Source: Tridacna crocea (Eukaryota > Mollusca > Bivalvia > Cardiida > Cardiidae). From it: DNA of 64,000 nt. Where the stretch lies: positions 34,275,361 to 34,339,360 of the forward strand of contig OX031064.1 in NCBI GenBank assembly GCA_943736015.1, given 5' to 3'. This document shows positions 1 to 10,357 of this stretch, one piece after another. Under the pieces are notes generated by a model. The model was not told where the DNA came from and ran no database searches. It saw only the letters and a program-made list of their open reading frames with translations. Each line of letters begins with the position of its first letter. Within the stretch, counting starts at the first letter, position 1. A program made the position numbers and the translations under genes.

Positions 1-180
1 GAATTAATTATAAAATGGTGAATATTTTGGGTAAAGTAGGAAATGCAAGTTAATTGATTTTTTTTCTTTATTCCACATTTTGTTATCAAAACACTTTTTC
101 CCTACTGTTGGAACTAAATATGTTGGAACTAAATATGAAATGTTTCATGTATATTTGAAACTAAGGAGACATAAAAAAAA
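1..180 (+). repeat. Intronic segmental duplicate of 2483-2660
   Basis: AATGGTGAATATTTTG, TTTATTCCACATTTTGTTAT and ATGAAATGTTTCATGTATAT recur in order at 2490-2632. Each copy lies downstream of a first-half/second-half exon context, as expected if the exon pair and its introns were duplicated together. The remaining 181-603 shows no exon or recognised element. Confidence 0.75.
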
Positions 181-603
181 AAAGGTCTGTACATCTGACT
201 TTCATCATTTCCTTTTGTCACTTTGGTGCAAGGGAAGCCCAGCCTACAGAGACCATGTTATTTAACAATCAAAATCATATCCAAGAAATCTGAAAAGAGT
301 CTATGTAAGAACACACTTCGAGGATTAGCACAGAATTCCAGCCTATGACCTTGGAAAAGAAAATTATTTAACCTTTTAACATTTTTCAGTTACAGCAACC
401 AATGTCATAATTTGAAAAAAAAAAATGAAAGGATCTGAGGAGGACAATGGCAGGACAATAGCTGTGAAACTTAGCTAAAATCATTTTCTAAAAAGATGTT
501 TAAGGCCAAAATACCACACTAATACACAATCGACAGTCAAGGCCATAGCACACAAGTAAGCACTCTGATCTTTGGCTAATGGAGCTAAAAATGAAAACCT
601 TAC

Positions 604-691
604 CTGCAGTTAAAGGGTGTGTGTATGCCCTGTCCACAATGTCCCCACTTTGAATTGTAAATGTAGGAAATTGTACAAACTGGCTCGAAAT
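604..691 (-). CDS. Exon 34: six-Cys module 4 after second SEA, first half (last exon in view)
   Basis: 88 bp, phase 1 to 2. Peptide FEPVCTISYIYNSKWGHC, then GQGIHTPFNC. Only phase 1 continues cleanly from exon 33 and gives three cysteines; the other open frame has none. Acceptor TTTCAACCCAG, donor GTAAGG. The partner exon and the gene's 3' end lie left of position 1. Confidence 0.78.
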
Positions 692-806
692 CTGGGTTGA
701 AATAAAGAAAATCATTATGAACACTGACTTGATGTACTAACATGAAATTATCCAGATTCAAGATGTCTTCAAATGCTTCTTTATCTTCTCCTTAACTCTT
801 TACCTC

Positions 807-1022
807 TTAACTCTTTACCACACAATCCCAACTTTTAACGGCCCTGAGAAAGAAGCCTTTTTGAAGACATTGTGTGCTGGTAACCAGCATATTCTCCTTT
901 TCCAACAATGTTTTCAATGCCTCTCAAAACAAATGTCAGTAATTGAGTCACATTTATTTTGTCATCTGCAATTGCTTTGAATTTGAAATAGTCCAAAATA
1001 TTGTCGTTTGGTAAAGAGTTAA
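807..1022 (+). mobile_element. TTAA hairpin element, type A, damaged core
   Basis: TTAA at both ends (807, 1019). The left palindrome arm is mostly deleted (TTGTGTGCTGGTAACCAGCAT). Confidence 0.85.
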
Positions 1023-1133
1023 AGTATTGAATGATTCAGCATTTTCAGCTATTCTACACCAAATCAGTCACTTCCGTAATTTTGCAGGTTGGCATAAACT
1101 TTACCCACCATCCAAGACTCTTTCATAATACTT

Positions 1134-1405
1134 TTAACCCTTAACCACACTAAAAGGATACTGAAGAAGAAACTTTTGAAAAGGAGAAAATGCTGGTAAA
1201 CATCATCTTCTCTATTTTCCACAAAGATAACAGTACTTTCAAACACTGTCTTTTCAAACACTGTGTATGTAACCAGCATTTTCTCCTTTTCCCACTATGT
1301 TTTTTACCGTGCTGGAAACAAATTTCAATTTTTGTGCTACATTCGTCATCTGCAAGTGCTTTCAACTTGGACCTGTGTAAAATTTTGTTGTTTGAGAAAG
1401 AGTTA
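1134..1405 (+). mobile_element. TTAA hairpin element, type A, core expanded
   Basis: Head TTAACCCTTAACCAC, tail GAGAAAGAGTTA. About 70 bp, including a doubled CTTTCAAACACTGT / CTTTTCAAACACTGT, is inserted between the palindrome arms. Confidence 0.8.
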
Positions 1406-1457
1406 GGTTTAGTAGGCCAAGGATTGTTTCTTAAAGATTACAGAAGTTTCCACTTAC

Positions 1458-1618
1458 AATAGCAGTTGATATCATATGGAGAATTAGGAAGTCCTGTTTC
1501 GTTCATCATTTTCCTGAACTCATCATACACCATGTGTTTGACATGGTAATACTGGCAATCTTCCCGATGTTTTGCCCTGAGACGGCCCAACACACAGTCA
1601 TCCAGCATGAAGTATGCC
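1458..1618 (-). CDS. Exon 33: six-Cys module 3 after second SEA, second half
   Basis: 161 bp, phase 2 to 1. Peptide AYFMLDDCVLGRLRAKHRED, then C, then NETGLPNSPYDINCY. Spacing C-x12-C-x30-C. Acceptor CACTTGTAG, donor GTAAGTG. Confidence 0.87.
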
Positions 1619-1622
1619 CTAC

Positions 1623-2261
1623 AAGTGGGTTAAAAATATATTTGCTACAAATTCTGCTGTTCATTCTTTATAAGACGACGGATATTTAACATGGTCCATA
1701 ATGAAAGCATTGAGGGGCAACAAATTAAATGCGGCCTTAAAGGTGGGTACTTAGAATCTCACCAAATTAAAAATATATATATATATCACTGAAATTTATG
1801 TGAAAAAACAATACAAATCATCAATAATAAAGAATCATAAAATTACCAAAAAAAATTTTTTTTGATGGTATTCCCTTAAAACGCTACATAGCCTCTGTAT
1901 TTTTAGATTTCACGTCAAAAAAGCATTGTGGGAATGTAAATTGACTGGCACGTGACTAATGATGCTTAAATTCCATAACATAACAAACATGTAATCATTG
2001 TCCATAATTTTTTCTTCGGACGCTGTTTGAAGTGTCATTTGTGTACTTCCGATATGTAAATGAACAAGTTGCTCATCTAAAAATAGACCGTTGTTCCCGT
2101 CGGTGTCGACCTGGGCCGTAGAAAATCTCTAATTTCTCATGTTTTCAGATGGTTTTCGACTATTGGGGTTTTATGAATGAAAATTAAAAGGCCTTGGGAG
2201 TATGAGGATGAATTTTTTGTATTTTTGTAAAAATTTCGTCCCAAAATCTGAAGTGCCACCT
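1623..2261. other. Intron sequence without recognised features
   Basis: AT-rich intron with a short (AT)n run near 1773-1786. I see no exon, hairpin element or inverted termini in this stretch. Confidence 0.5.
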
Positions 2262-2481
2262 TTAACACACAGTCCTGACTTTTAACGACCCTAAAAAAGA
2301 AGGCCTTTTGAAAGCATTGTGGGAAAAGGAGAAAATGCTGGTAACCAGCATTTTCTCCTTTTCCCACAAAGTTTTCTACCCTTCACGGACGAATTTCAAC
2401 TTTTGAGCCATACTTACATTGCTGTCTGCAAATGCTTTGAGTTTGGTCTGGTCTACAATTTCGTCAATTGGTGAGAGTTAA
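2262..2481 (+). mobile_element. TTAA hairpin element, type A
   Basis: Complete copy with an intact palindrome; TTAA at 2262 and 2478. Confidence 0.88.
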
Positions 2482-2482
2482 T

Positions 2483-2660
2483 GATGAAATGGTGAATATT
2501 TTGTGTAAAGTATAAAATGCAGGTTAATTAATTTCTTTCTTTATTCCACATTTTGTTATCAAAACACTTTTCCACTACGATTGGAAAAAAATGGGCTGTT
2601 GTACTAGATATGAAATGTTTCATGTATATCAGAAACTAATGAGACATTAAAGAAAAGATC
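2483..2660 (+). repeat. Intronic segmental duplicate of 1-180
   Basis: Copy in the intron between exons 32 and 33; slightly diverged from the copy at the window edge (see that entry). It begins right after a hairpin element that ends at 2481. Confidence 0.75.
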
Positions 2661-2817
2661 TGCACAACTGACTTTATCAGTTGAATTGTTTTCAAAGAGA
2701 ATGTTTTATCACAAAAAAAATTCAAGAAAAATATTCAAGCTGTGTGAAAAACCTATGCCCATAAACATATATGAATAGCAGATACAGGTTTTTTGTCTGT
2801 TCTTTATCACAGCATAT

Positions 2818-3035
2818 TTAATCCTTTGCAGCACAATGCTGACTTTTAACGACCCTGGCAAAGAAGCCTTTTGAAAAAATTTGAGCCACACTGAAATTGC
2901 CCCCTTTTCCTATAATGTTTTCTACCCTCCAAAAATCAAAATTCAAGCCTTTTGAAAAAATGTGACTGAAATTGTCCTCTGCAAATGCTTTCAATTTGGA
3001 CAATAATAAAATTTTGTTATCTGTTGAAGGGTTAA
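2818..3035 (+). mobile_element. TTAA hairpin element, degraded core
   Basis: Both ends preserved (TTAATCCTTTGC, GAAGGGTTAA) but the palindrome is replaced by TTTGAGCCACACTGAAATTG and a repeated AGCCTTTTGAAAAAAT. Confidence 0.75.
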
Positions 3036-3121
3036 AAAGAAAACTTTGTAGCATTCTTTACAAGTTTTATAAAAATTATGTGAAAAACGAAAAGCCATGG
3101 CAACATGATCATGAAACTTAC

Positions 3122-3266
3122 ATGCATGAGTCACGTGTGAAACCGTAATTGTCATATTCATCTGCTGTAAAAGTAAAGGGAAGCCAATCCTCTCTGTTAA
3201 AACATTCGGCAAATTCTTCTTCAATCAGGTATGGATCCTCACATGGGAATAATGGTGGAAGATAAC
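3122..3266 (-). CDS. Exon 32: six-Cys module 3 after second SEA, first half
   Basis: 145 bp, phase 1 to 2. Peptide YLPPLFPCEDPYLIEEEFAE, CFNREDW, then NYGFTRDSC. Three cysteines. Acceptor TACTACAG, donor GTAAGT. Confidence 0.85.
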
Positions 3267-3291
3267 CTGTAGTAGGAAAACCAATTCTATC

Positions 3292-3521
3292 TTAACCCTT
3301 TACCTGATATGCCAATTTGAGGCTCTTCCATTTCAGCAGCAAATAAAGATATGATGTTAAAAATATGGACAAATGCGGAAACAAATATCTGATTGAGTGG
3401 AAAACATTGTGGGAAAAGGAGAAACTGCTCGTAATGAGCAATTTCTCCTTTTCCCACAATGTTTTCAAAAGCTGTCTGTTGTTGATATGTCAAAGTGAGT
3501 ATCTATGGAGTAAAGGGTTAA
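3292..3521 (+). mobile_element. TTAA hairpin element, B/C hybrid
   Basis: GCTCGTAATGAGC core with GTGGGAAAAGG stem, but the tail GAGTATCTATGGAGTAAAGG belongs to type C. TTAA at both ends. Confidence 0.8.
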
Positions 3522-4317
3522 TATTCTCTATGACATTTACTTTCTTCTTTCCAGGAAATTTCTCATCCACTCTGTGCACAGAAAAAGTTGTTCTTTTATT
3601 ATCTGTTGTTTGCATATCTAACAGAGTGTATGAAAATATACAAATACATGTAGCTAGTGTTCAGGCTTAAACCTGTCCTTTTTCTAGTACCGGTAATATC
3701 AAAACTTTAATGAAATGAGGTCTGCAACTGAAAATAAGATGAGCCATGGGAGTTTAATGCTTTAGCAAGTCTGCACCATGCATGCAGGTTGAACTGGGTC
3801 AAAACTTTCTGTTCTTGGTAAATTTTCTGTATGTCAAAGGATCATTCTACCTAATGGTTTGGTCAGACGTTGACAAAATGGATTTTATGGATCTATAATG
3901 ATATGGTAACTTGCTTGGTATAGTCCATCTTGCAGATGTTATAAACCCCCTTCTACTAGAGCCAGGCTTAAATTTATCAGAGGAAAGCTTTCTAGAAACA
4001 CAGCTTTCTAGAAACAAATCTCCTCGAGCCAAGGTTAGGATCACTACATGGATCTTACCTTGGCTGACTGATCCCAATTTCGATATTCCTCTGGTGCGCC
4101 CTCAATCGGATACTGGTTATTACCCCCCTTTATATCATATTTCTGAAAGCCAATGAAATATCGTTTTACAAACTGCTTACGAATACAATTATTCAACATG
4201 AAGCGATAAGCAGACATCCACCTGGGCTTCCATGTTTACCTTCTATTCGATAGGTCACAACCTTATTCTATTTTTATCAAAGATAAAATGCTACTGTGAA
4301 GTAAAGGGTAAACATAC

Positions 4318-4463
4318 TGTCACATTCAGGTCTTTGGAACCAGCTAATATAATAGCCATGTTCATCCATCCATCTTTTAATCAAATCCAGTGTTTCATAT
4401 TCATCACATTCTGAGTCAGACACTAGATGCTCAGCGACACATCTACCTAAATCCACTGCTGCC
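4318..4463 (-). CDS. Exon 31: six-Cys module 2 after second SEA, second half
   Basis: 146 bp, phase 2 to 1. Peptide AAVDLGRCVAEHLVSDSEC, DEYETLDLIKRWMDEHGYY, then QRPECD. Spacing C-x10-C-x27-C. Acceptor TAAATTACAG, donor GTATGT. Confidence 0.85.
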
Positions 4464-4639
4464 CTGTAATTTATAAGAAAATATTATGATAGTTGAGATT
4501 TATCCAACAAATAAAACAAAATCATTTTTATATAATCATAATTATACTGTTTATTTCAATGGGCCAAAACATGGTAACAAGCTAGTATTGACTCAAAAGT
4601 GAACACTGAAATACTTAATGGCAGAGACAAAGGTAACTG

Positions 4640-5170
4640 GAGCTGTCACTGAATGTGACTTAACTCTTTACTACACAATCCCAACTTTTAACGACCCTGA
4701 AAAAGAAAGCTTTTGAAAACATTGTAGAATCAAAAGAGAAAATGATGGTAACCAGCATTTTCTCCTTTTCCCATAATGTTTTCTACCCTTCCCAAATGGA
4801 ATTTCAATTCTTGATTCACATTTATCTAGTTGTCTGCAAATGCTTTCAATGTGGACCAGTCAAAATTTTGTTGTCTGGGAAAGAGCTATTACCCCCCGCT
4901 AGCCCTTTGACAGATAAATGTGTCAAGTTCAAGGGGAGATAATTCCTCAACCAGGAAGAGTTGACACTTGAAAATTGCGTCTTGCAAATCTTCAGTAAGA
5001 TCAATATATATGCAATGTTTCAATAAAAAGGAAAACTGTAGGAGGAGTTTGCTACACAAAATTACTAGTACTTTGAACACAGATGGACAGAGAGATGGAT
5101 GGACACAAGGACAGACAGGCTGATTCCAGTATACCTCTGAAAACATTTGTTCTGTGGGAGTATAAAAATG
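4640..5170 (+). mobile_element. Dispersed repeat GAGCTGTCACTGAATG..., carrying a nested hairpin element
   Basis: Starts GAGCTGTCACTGAATGTGAC and ends GATTCCAGTATACCTC after a GGACAGAGAGATGGATGGAC run. Copies occur at 8562, 12172 and 40505. A hairpin element splits it at 4660-4888. Confidence 0.75.
4660..4888 (+). mobile_element. TTAA hairpin element, type A, with empty-site evidence
   Basis: Inserted in the GTGAC-TTAA-TACCCCC site of the host repeat. The unfilled site is seen at 8570-8586. The right TTAA has decayed to CTAT. Confidence 0.88.
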
Positions 5171-5330
5171 CTGTGCCCTACATGCCCAGTGTAAAGAGGG
5201 TTTGATGCATTTTCACAAAGTATCAACCCAGGCCAGCCTGAGCAGTCCACTGTCTATCCTTTTTGATATTGGTAAATTTTCTGCATGTCAAATGACCATT
5301 ATATACATCATGATCCATACAGTTAGTTGT

Positions 5331-5555
5331 TTAATCCATGACCACAAAACAGCAACTTTTAGCGGCCCTGAGGAGGAAGCCTTTTGAAAACATTGTGGGA
5401 AAAGGAGAAAATGCTGGTAACCAGCATTTTCTCCTTTTCCCACAAAGTTTTCAACCCTATCAAAGCAAAGCTGCACCATTTGAGCAAGTCTGAATTTGTC
5501 ATCTGCAAATGCTTTCAATATGGATAGGTCTAAAATTTTGCCATGTTGTAAAATG
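5331..5555 (+). mobile_element. TTAA hairpin element, type A
   Basis: Intact 58 bp palindrome; worn ends (TTAATCCATGACCAC, GTTGTAAAATGA). Confidence 0.8.
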
Positions 5556-5828
5556 ATTTTTTGTCTCTAGAATCAAAATATGGAGATGCATAAAAAAATC
5601 CCCCTCTTTACCTGACCATGGTTCAAATGAATTTGCCACATACCGACATCATATTGCTTGGTGATTTGGATCATTGAAATAACGTTTATTTTTATATTTA
5701 GAAAAAGATTGGGATTGAGGAACACCTTGTTATGTTTGGAAAGTCCGAAGTTCAAGAAATTGAACAAAAACTCCCTCAACCTTTACAACACAAAACAATC
5801 GCCAGGTTTACAGGTAACAAAAAAATAT

Positions 5829-5912
5829 CGTAAAGGGGGAAAATACAAGTAACCAGCATTTTTTTTTCTTTTTCCACAATGTTTCCTTCTTTTTCCTTCT
5901 GTAAAAGGTTAA
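5829..5912 (+). mobile_element. TTAA hairpin element, core fragment
   Basis: Only part of the core remains (GTAACCAGCATTTTTTTTTC, CCACAATGTTTCC). Confidence 0.55.
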
Positions 5913-6026
5913 AATCCCTAACACCTGATTACTAACATTCAATTTCTAACAGGTATTCTACCAGGTATGTATTTTACAAACCATTTGTAAAAACTTTTAG
6001 TCTTGTTCTTAAGAAATTTGTAAATC

Positions 6027-6256
6027 TTAACCCATTAGCACTCAATCCCTGATTTTGACGCCCCTGAGAAAGAAGCCTTTAGAAAACATTGTGGGAAAAG
6101 GAGAAAATGCTGGTAACCAGCATTTTCTCCTTTTCCCACAATGATTTCAACCCTTCACAAAACAAATTTCAAATTTTTACTAACTTTTATTTTGTCATCT
6201 GCAAATGCTTTCAATTTGGACCAGTCTGAAATATTGTCGTTTGGTAAAGAGTTTAA
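6027..6256 (+). mobile_element. TTAA hairpin element, type A
   Basis: Full length. TTAA at both ends, palindrome intact except ATGATTTC at the right arm base. Confidence 0.9.
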
Positions 6257-6352
6257 GAAACAGATCTCCAGAAAAATTGTTGGTTTTTCAGACTAGGAAT
6301 GGAACTCAGAATTCTTGGTGAATATGGACTCAGGTGTAAAAAGTGTTCATAC

Positions 6353-6461
6353 CTGCAGCTATCAGTTGACATATAGTAAAACTGTGTGAACATGTCAAAC
6401 TCTTCTCTGCACGTTTTGTTTATCACATAGTCTATTTCATCTGAGTCATAACAGGCATTGT
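6353..6461 (-). CDS. Exon 30: six-Cys module 2 after second SEA, first half
   Basis: 109 bp, phase 1 to 2. Peptide NACYDSDEIDYVINKTC, REEFDMFTQFYYMSTDSC. Three cysteines; NKT is a possible glycosylation site. Acceptor CTTTTCAG, donor GTATGA. Confidence 0.85.
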
Positions 6462-6515
6462 CTGAAAAGTAGACATAACTACATGTACAAGAACACCCAT
6501 AGATAACCTCTTTTT

Positions 6516-6739
6516 TTAACCCTTTTCCAAACGAAAAAGTTGACTCTTCCAAACAGAAAGAGTTTGCAGACAACAATTTTAGTTTTTGAGAAAATGGCAG
6601 AAAGTTCTCAAAAAGGGTAGAAAACACTGTGGGAAAAGGAAAAATTGCTCATTACGAGCAATTTCTCCTTCTCCCACAGTGTTGTCAAAAGACTAACTGC
6701 AGACACGTAAAAACCAGGGAGTGTTTGGGAAAGGGTTAA
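6516..6739 (-). mobile_element. TTAA hairpin element, type B
   Basis: Full-length GCTCATTACGAGC core copy with CACTGTGGG/CCCACAGTG arm bases. It lies 55 bp past the acceptor of exon 30. Confidence 0.88.
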
Positions 6740-6792
6740 AGCTAAAAAATCTCCCGAAACACACATATGATTAATTGTGTAGTGTTAAACAC

Positions 6793-7082
6793 TGTTTTCA
6801 ACATTATTTCAGTTCTATCGCAGTGGTCAGAGCACCTATACATGCTTTTCTGGAGTTTCTTTTACCAGTACTCTGCACAATATTCTTTCCAAACCACTGG
6901 CTGCTTTCCCACATAACCATCTTCGAAACAATGTTCTGCAGTAAGAGAGGAATAAATCCTGTTGCAATGACTATCATCGATCCTTAGGAAGAAATTGGCT
7001 GAGCCAGGAATTGAACCCACAACCCCCTGTTCTTGAGTTTTGGCCACCTTGCCTCTGAAACACACTTGTGTAACCACCTTGT
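6793..7082 (-). mobile_element. tRNA-derived SINE
   Basis: On the minus strand GGTTGTGGGTTCAATTCC resembles a tRNA B box, preceded by GGCAAGGTGGCCAAAACTC. The non-tRNA body (CAGTACTCTGCACAATATTC, CCAAACCACTGGCTGCTT) recurs at 36347 and, diverged, at 28270. Confidence 0.65.
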
Positions 7083-7289
7083 AAAAAATGAATTATCCAG
7101 ATTAATAAGGGAAACATTGCTGCAGAATTCTTTGATGCAACATGACAGTGATTGTCAGCTATGAGGAGATCTGCCATATTTGCAACTGAAAGCTCTTAGC
7201 TCTTTTGCAATGAAAGAATGTTGTTTTCTGGCGCATCAAAAGCTCTAGTTTTTATCTACAGTTCTTCAACAAATTATACAATTTTAGAC

Positions 7290-7399
7290 ACAACCAAGTT
7301 GAAACAATTTGCAAATGACAAATTAATTGTATTTCAAAAAACAATTTCTGTCTTTGACTGGGTAAAATCATTATGGGAAATGGAGAAAATGCTGGAAGT
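7290..7399 (-). mobile_element. TTAA hairpin element, left half only
   Basis: AAGTTGAAACAATTTGCAAA to TGGGAAATGGAGAAAATGCT; cut at the centre of the palindrome by the next element. Confidence 0.65.
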
Positions 7400-7633
7400 T
7401 TAACCCATTACCACACCACACAATCCCTACTTTTGACAACCTTGAGAAAGAAGCTTTCTGAAAACATTGTAGGAAAAAGGAGAAAATGCTGGAAACCGGC
7501 ATTTTCTCCTTTTCCCGCAATGTTTTCTACCCTTCACAAAACAAGTTTCAAATTTTCGGTTACATTAATTTTGTCATCTGCAAATGCTTTTGATTTGGAC
7601 AAGCCAAAATTCTGTTGTTTGATAATGAGTTAA
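7400..7633 (+). mobile_element. TTAA hairpin element, type A
   Basis: Full copy with a duplicated CACAC in the head (ACCACACCACACAATCC). Confidence 0.88.
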
Positions 7634-7726
7634 ACACAAAGCAAAGCGCAAAGGAGAAATGATTTGTGGCCAATTTTATAGTGCATAACTCTGTTCAAAA
7701 AGTGAAGAGATTTCTAAAGAATTAGA

Positions 7727-8180
7727 TTAACCCTTCACCAGGTGACAAAAACTTTAGCTTTGTCCAAATTGAAAGCATTTGCAGACTGCAATTTCAATGT
7801 GGCTTTAAGGGTCCAATTTTTCTTTGATAGGGTAGAAAACATTGTGGGAAAAGGAGAAAATGTTAATAACCAGCATTTTCTCCTTTTCCCACAATGTTTT
7901 CAAAAGGTGTCTTTTACAGGGGTGTCAACTGTTTCCCAAACAAACCCTTGTTTTTACGTGTCTGCAGTACAAGTCTTTTGAAAACACTGAGGGAAAAGGA
8001 GAAATTGCTCATAACAAGCAATATCTCTTTTTCCCAAAGTGTTTTCTGCCCATTCGGGTAATTTTCTGCCATTGTTATGAAAGTTAAAATTGTCATCTGC
8101 AAACTCTTTTGATTTGGAAGAGTCTAAAATTTGTCATTTGGGAAATGGTTAAAAGTCGGGATTGTGTGGTAAAGGATTAA
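7727..8180 (-). mobile_element. TTAA hairpin element, type A, host of a nested type B copy
   Basis: Outer ends TTAACCCTTCACC and GTAAAGGATTAA. It is split at its internal GGTGT-TTAA-AAGTCGGG site by the element at 7925-8152. Confidence 0.88.
7925..8152 (+). mobile_element. TTAA hairpin element, type B, nested
   Basis: Sits inside a type A copy. Left repeat now reads TCAA, right TTAA. The unbroken host site is seen at 42540 (GGGTGTTTAAAGTTG). Confidence 0.88.
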
Positions 8181-8299
8181 GAATATAATTAGCTTTGGTT
8201 TATGAATAGGGGCACTAATCAAAACCAATATGGCTATAATAGCTAGCTTTGTAGCCAAGGCAGTACCTGACAACTAAAACAGACAAAACAAACTAATAC

Positions 8300-8487
8300 C
8301 TTCACAATATTGTAAATTGAAGTTATAAAATCGGTCCACAGCTCCATCATGTGATGAGTAATTATCCCTCTTCAACTGACCATAAAATGTGCTTAATGCA
8401 TCAGTTTGTATTATGTCCTGCAGAAGCATGGATTCGCAGTACTCTGGAAGACTTTGCTGGATACATGAAGTGAACATATCATAGCCC
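8300..8487 (-). CDS. Exon 29: six-Cys module 1 after second SEA, second half
   Basis: 188 bp, phase 2 to 1. Peptide GYDMFTSCIQQSLPEYCES, LLQDIIQTDAL, then FNLQYCE. One codon shorter than its counterpart exon 9. Spacing C-x8-C-x43-C. Acceptor TATTCTAG, donor GTATTAG. Confidence 0.92.
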
Positions 8488-8561
8488 CTAGAATATAATG
8501 AGAATAATTTTCTTTTTTCCTGCCATTTATTGCAACTTAATTGATAAAAATAAATAGAGCT

Positions 8562-8699
8562 ATCACTGAATGTGACTTAATACCCCCGCCAGTGCTTTGA
8601 CAGAAACAGGCAATTACTAGTATTTTTTACACAGACCGACACACAGACAGACAGGCTGAATCCAGTATACCTCCCAAAACATTAATTTTGCGGGGGTAT
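8562..8699 (+). mobile_element. Dispersed repeat GAGCTATCACTGAATG..., short unfilled copy
   Basis: GTGACTTAATACCCCCGCC then CCAGTATACCTCCC...GCGGGGGTAT. It serves as the empty site for the insertion at 4660. Confidence 0.75.
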
Positions 8700-8861
8700 G
8701 ATAACAACAAAAGGACAGTGCAGTGTATGTGAGGGGGAAAAAAAAGTTATTTACAGCTCCATTTTCCATATGTTTCATTTGACTCCAAAGGGTCATTTTT
8801 CTTTTCTTCCAATATTTCCCCTTTGTGCAATAATTATTTATATTATATTTCATGACTTGTG

Positions 8862-9157
8862 TCTATTTTTAGAAATGTTATAGGTAAAGAAGTGACGTAA
8901 TTTAAACTGTGGGGAATTATTTCCCCGTTACAGTGAATATTTTCCTCCTGCCAAAAATCTTGTTAATTGACTTGAGATCAGTAGTTTTAAAAGTGGCATT
9001 TGTTGACAAAATAATCAGAGGAAATATAATATTCCTCAAAAGGGAAAGGTCCGCGAAAATAACACATGCCTAAGGGCACCTGTTATTTTCCCATACCTTT
9101 CCCTTTTTTGGCAAATATTTCCCCATATTAACCACAAGCTGATGAAATAAACTATAT
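8862..9157 (+). mobile_element. Foldback element, inverted copy of 57719-58060
   Basis: Contains AAAGGGAAAGGTCCGCGAAA...TTTTCCCATACCTTTCCC as a large hairpin and ends CACAAGCTGATGAAATAAA. The whole block matches 57719-58060 on the other strand. Confidence 0.7.
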
Positions 9158-9234
9158 TGATTAATTCTGATTAGGACTGTAAATACCCTGATTGATGATA
9201 TTCAATCAAGCATCAACCATTGATTTGTATTGGT

Positions 9235-9361
9235 AAGAGTACAATGCATAGTGGAAAAATGTGAAAGTGGTGGTTACTAACATTTTCTCCCTTTCTAAAA
9301 ATATACTCCGAAGCTTCCTTGTTTAGGGTTGTCAAAATATGAGATTTTTTCGTAAGGGTTT
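9235..9361 (-). mobile_element. TTAA hairpin element, old remnant
   Basis: GTGGTTACTAACATTTTCTC and TTAGGGTTGTCAAAATATG...AGGGTTTAA are recognisable. Confidence 0.5.
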
Positions 9362-10254
9362 AATACAGATTCTATTTATATTTCCAATGACAAGAGTGTA
9401 CAAACATGAACAAGAGGACTATGATGGCCCTGTATCTCTCCACTGGCTTTTTAAGCCTTTACCAAACAAATTGAAGTGTTCATGACCCTGAAAAAGAGGG
9501 CCTCTGAAAACAATGAATACTGTCAGGCAATACAAGCAGGTTCATTCATTGGTGTGAAAGGTAAAGTTATTGGAAAAAAAACCCTGAATGATAGAAAGCT
9601 TCCTCTGAATTTAATATTTCACTAATGTGAGCATAACTATTAGCATCAAAATGAATCACTCTCCCTGAAATCAGAATATTTTCTATCAAAAAACTTAATA
9701 TCTAGAACCAATCATGTATCACAGGATTTGATAATCAAGTAAGGTAAATAGTACCAAACTTTATCCTTTATAAAAAAAAGAGTTATTTCCCTTGATTACT
9801 GTTTTTTAAATTGACGACTTGGTGACTACATTTTGAACCCATGTTAAACTTGTGATCCCTGGAATGGAGCTATTTTGGGCCCCAGGCCTATATTATGAAG
9901 AAACTTGTTAAAGGTCCATTAGATAAGCTACATGCCTAATTCAGTAGCCCCGGGCCTTGTGGTTTCAGAGAAGAAGATTTTCACAAGTATTCTTCTTGTT
10001 TTGGTTTTGTTGCCATGGCAACCACAGTTTTCGAAATTCTGAAGAAGACCATGGCAGGATCATTTCTGTAAAGTTTTATCAAATTTGGATGGGTAGTTTC
10101 AGAGAAGACGACGTTTGAAATAAAAGTTAAAGCACACATGCACAGATGTAGGGACATCCAGACGTAGGGACATCCAGAAGCAAGATGGACACCGGGCCAT
10201 GACATAAACCTGCTGACCTTGGCCAGTGGAGCTAAATGATAAAATGATACTTGC
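9362..10254. other. Intron sequence without recognised genes
   Basis: Holds GACTATGATGGCCCTG at 9419, a trace of the ACAAGAG-type element head, and a weak hairpin remnant near 9460-9510. No exon seen. Confidence 0.45.
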
Positions 10255-10357
10255 ATGCACTGATCTGCTGTATTCGTGCCATAAACAATTAATTCAAATT
10301 CATTATTACATAATTCTCCAATGCTGTTGAATATTTGGTAATAATCCACACATGTAT
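10255..10357 (-). CDS. Exon 28: six-Cys module 1 after second SEA, first half; GC donor
   Basis: 103 bp, phase 1 to 2. Peptide TCVDYYQIFNSIGELC, then NNEFELIVYGTNTADQC. Same C-x13-C-x16-C spacing as exon 8. The donor reads GCAAGT where exon 8 has GTTAGT, so this is an apparent GC-AG intron. With that choice the phase to exon 29 is correct. Acceptor ATTTCAG. Confidence 0.87.

Noticed and set aside
500-724. Minus-strand frame at exon 34 giving ISSQFVQFPTFTIQSGD
   Set aside because: Same DNA as exon 34 but the wrong phase after exon 33; the in-phase frame gives the expected three cysteines.
4889-5146. Minus-strand frame with SVLVSIHLSVHLCSK-like peptides
   Set aside because: Derived from the GGACAGAGAGATGGATGGAC run of the dispersed repeat at 4640-5170.
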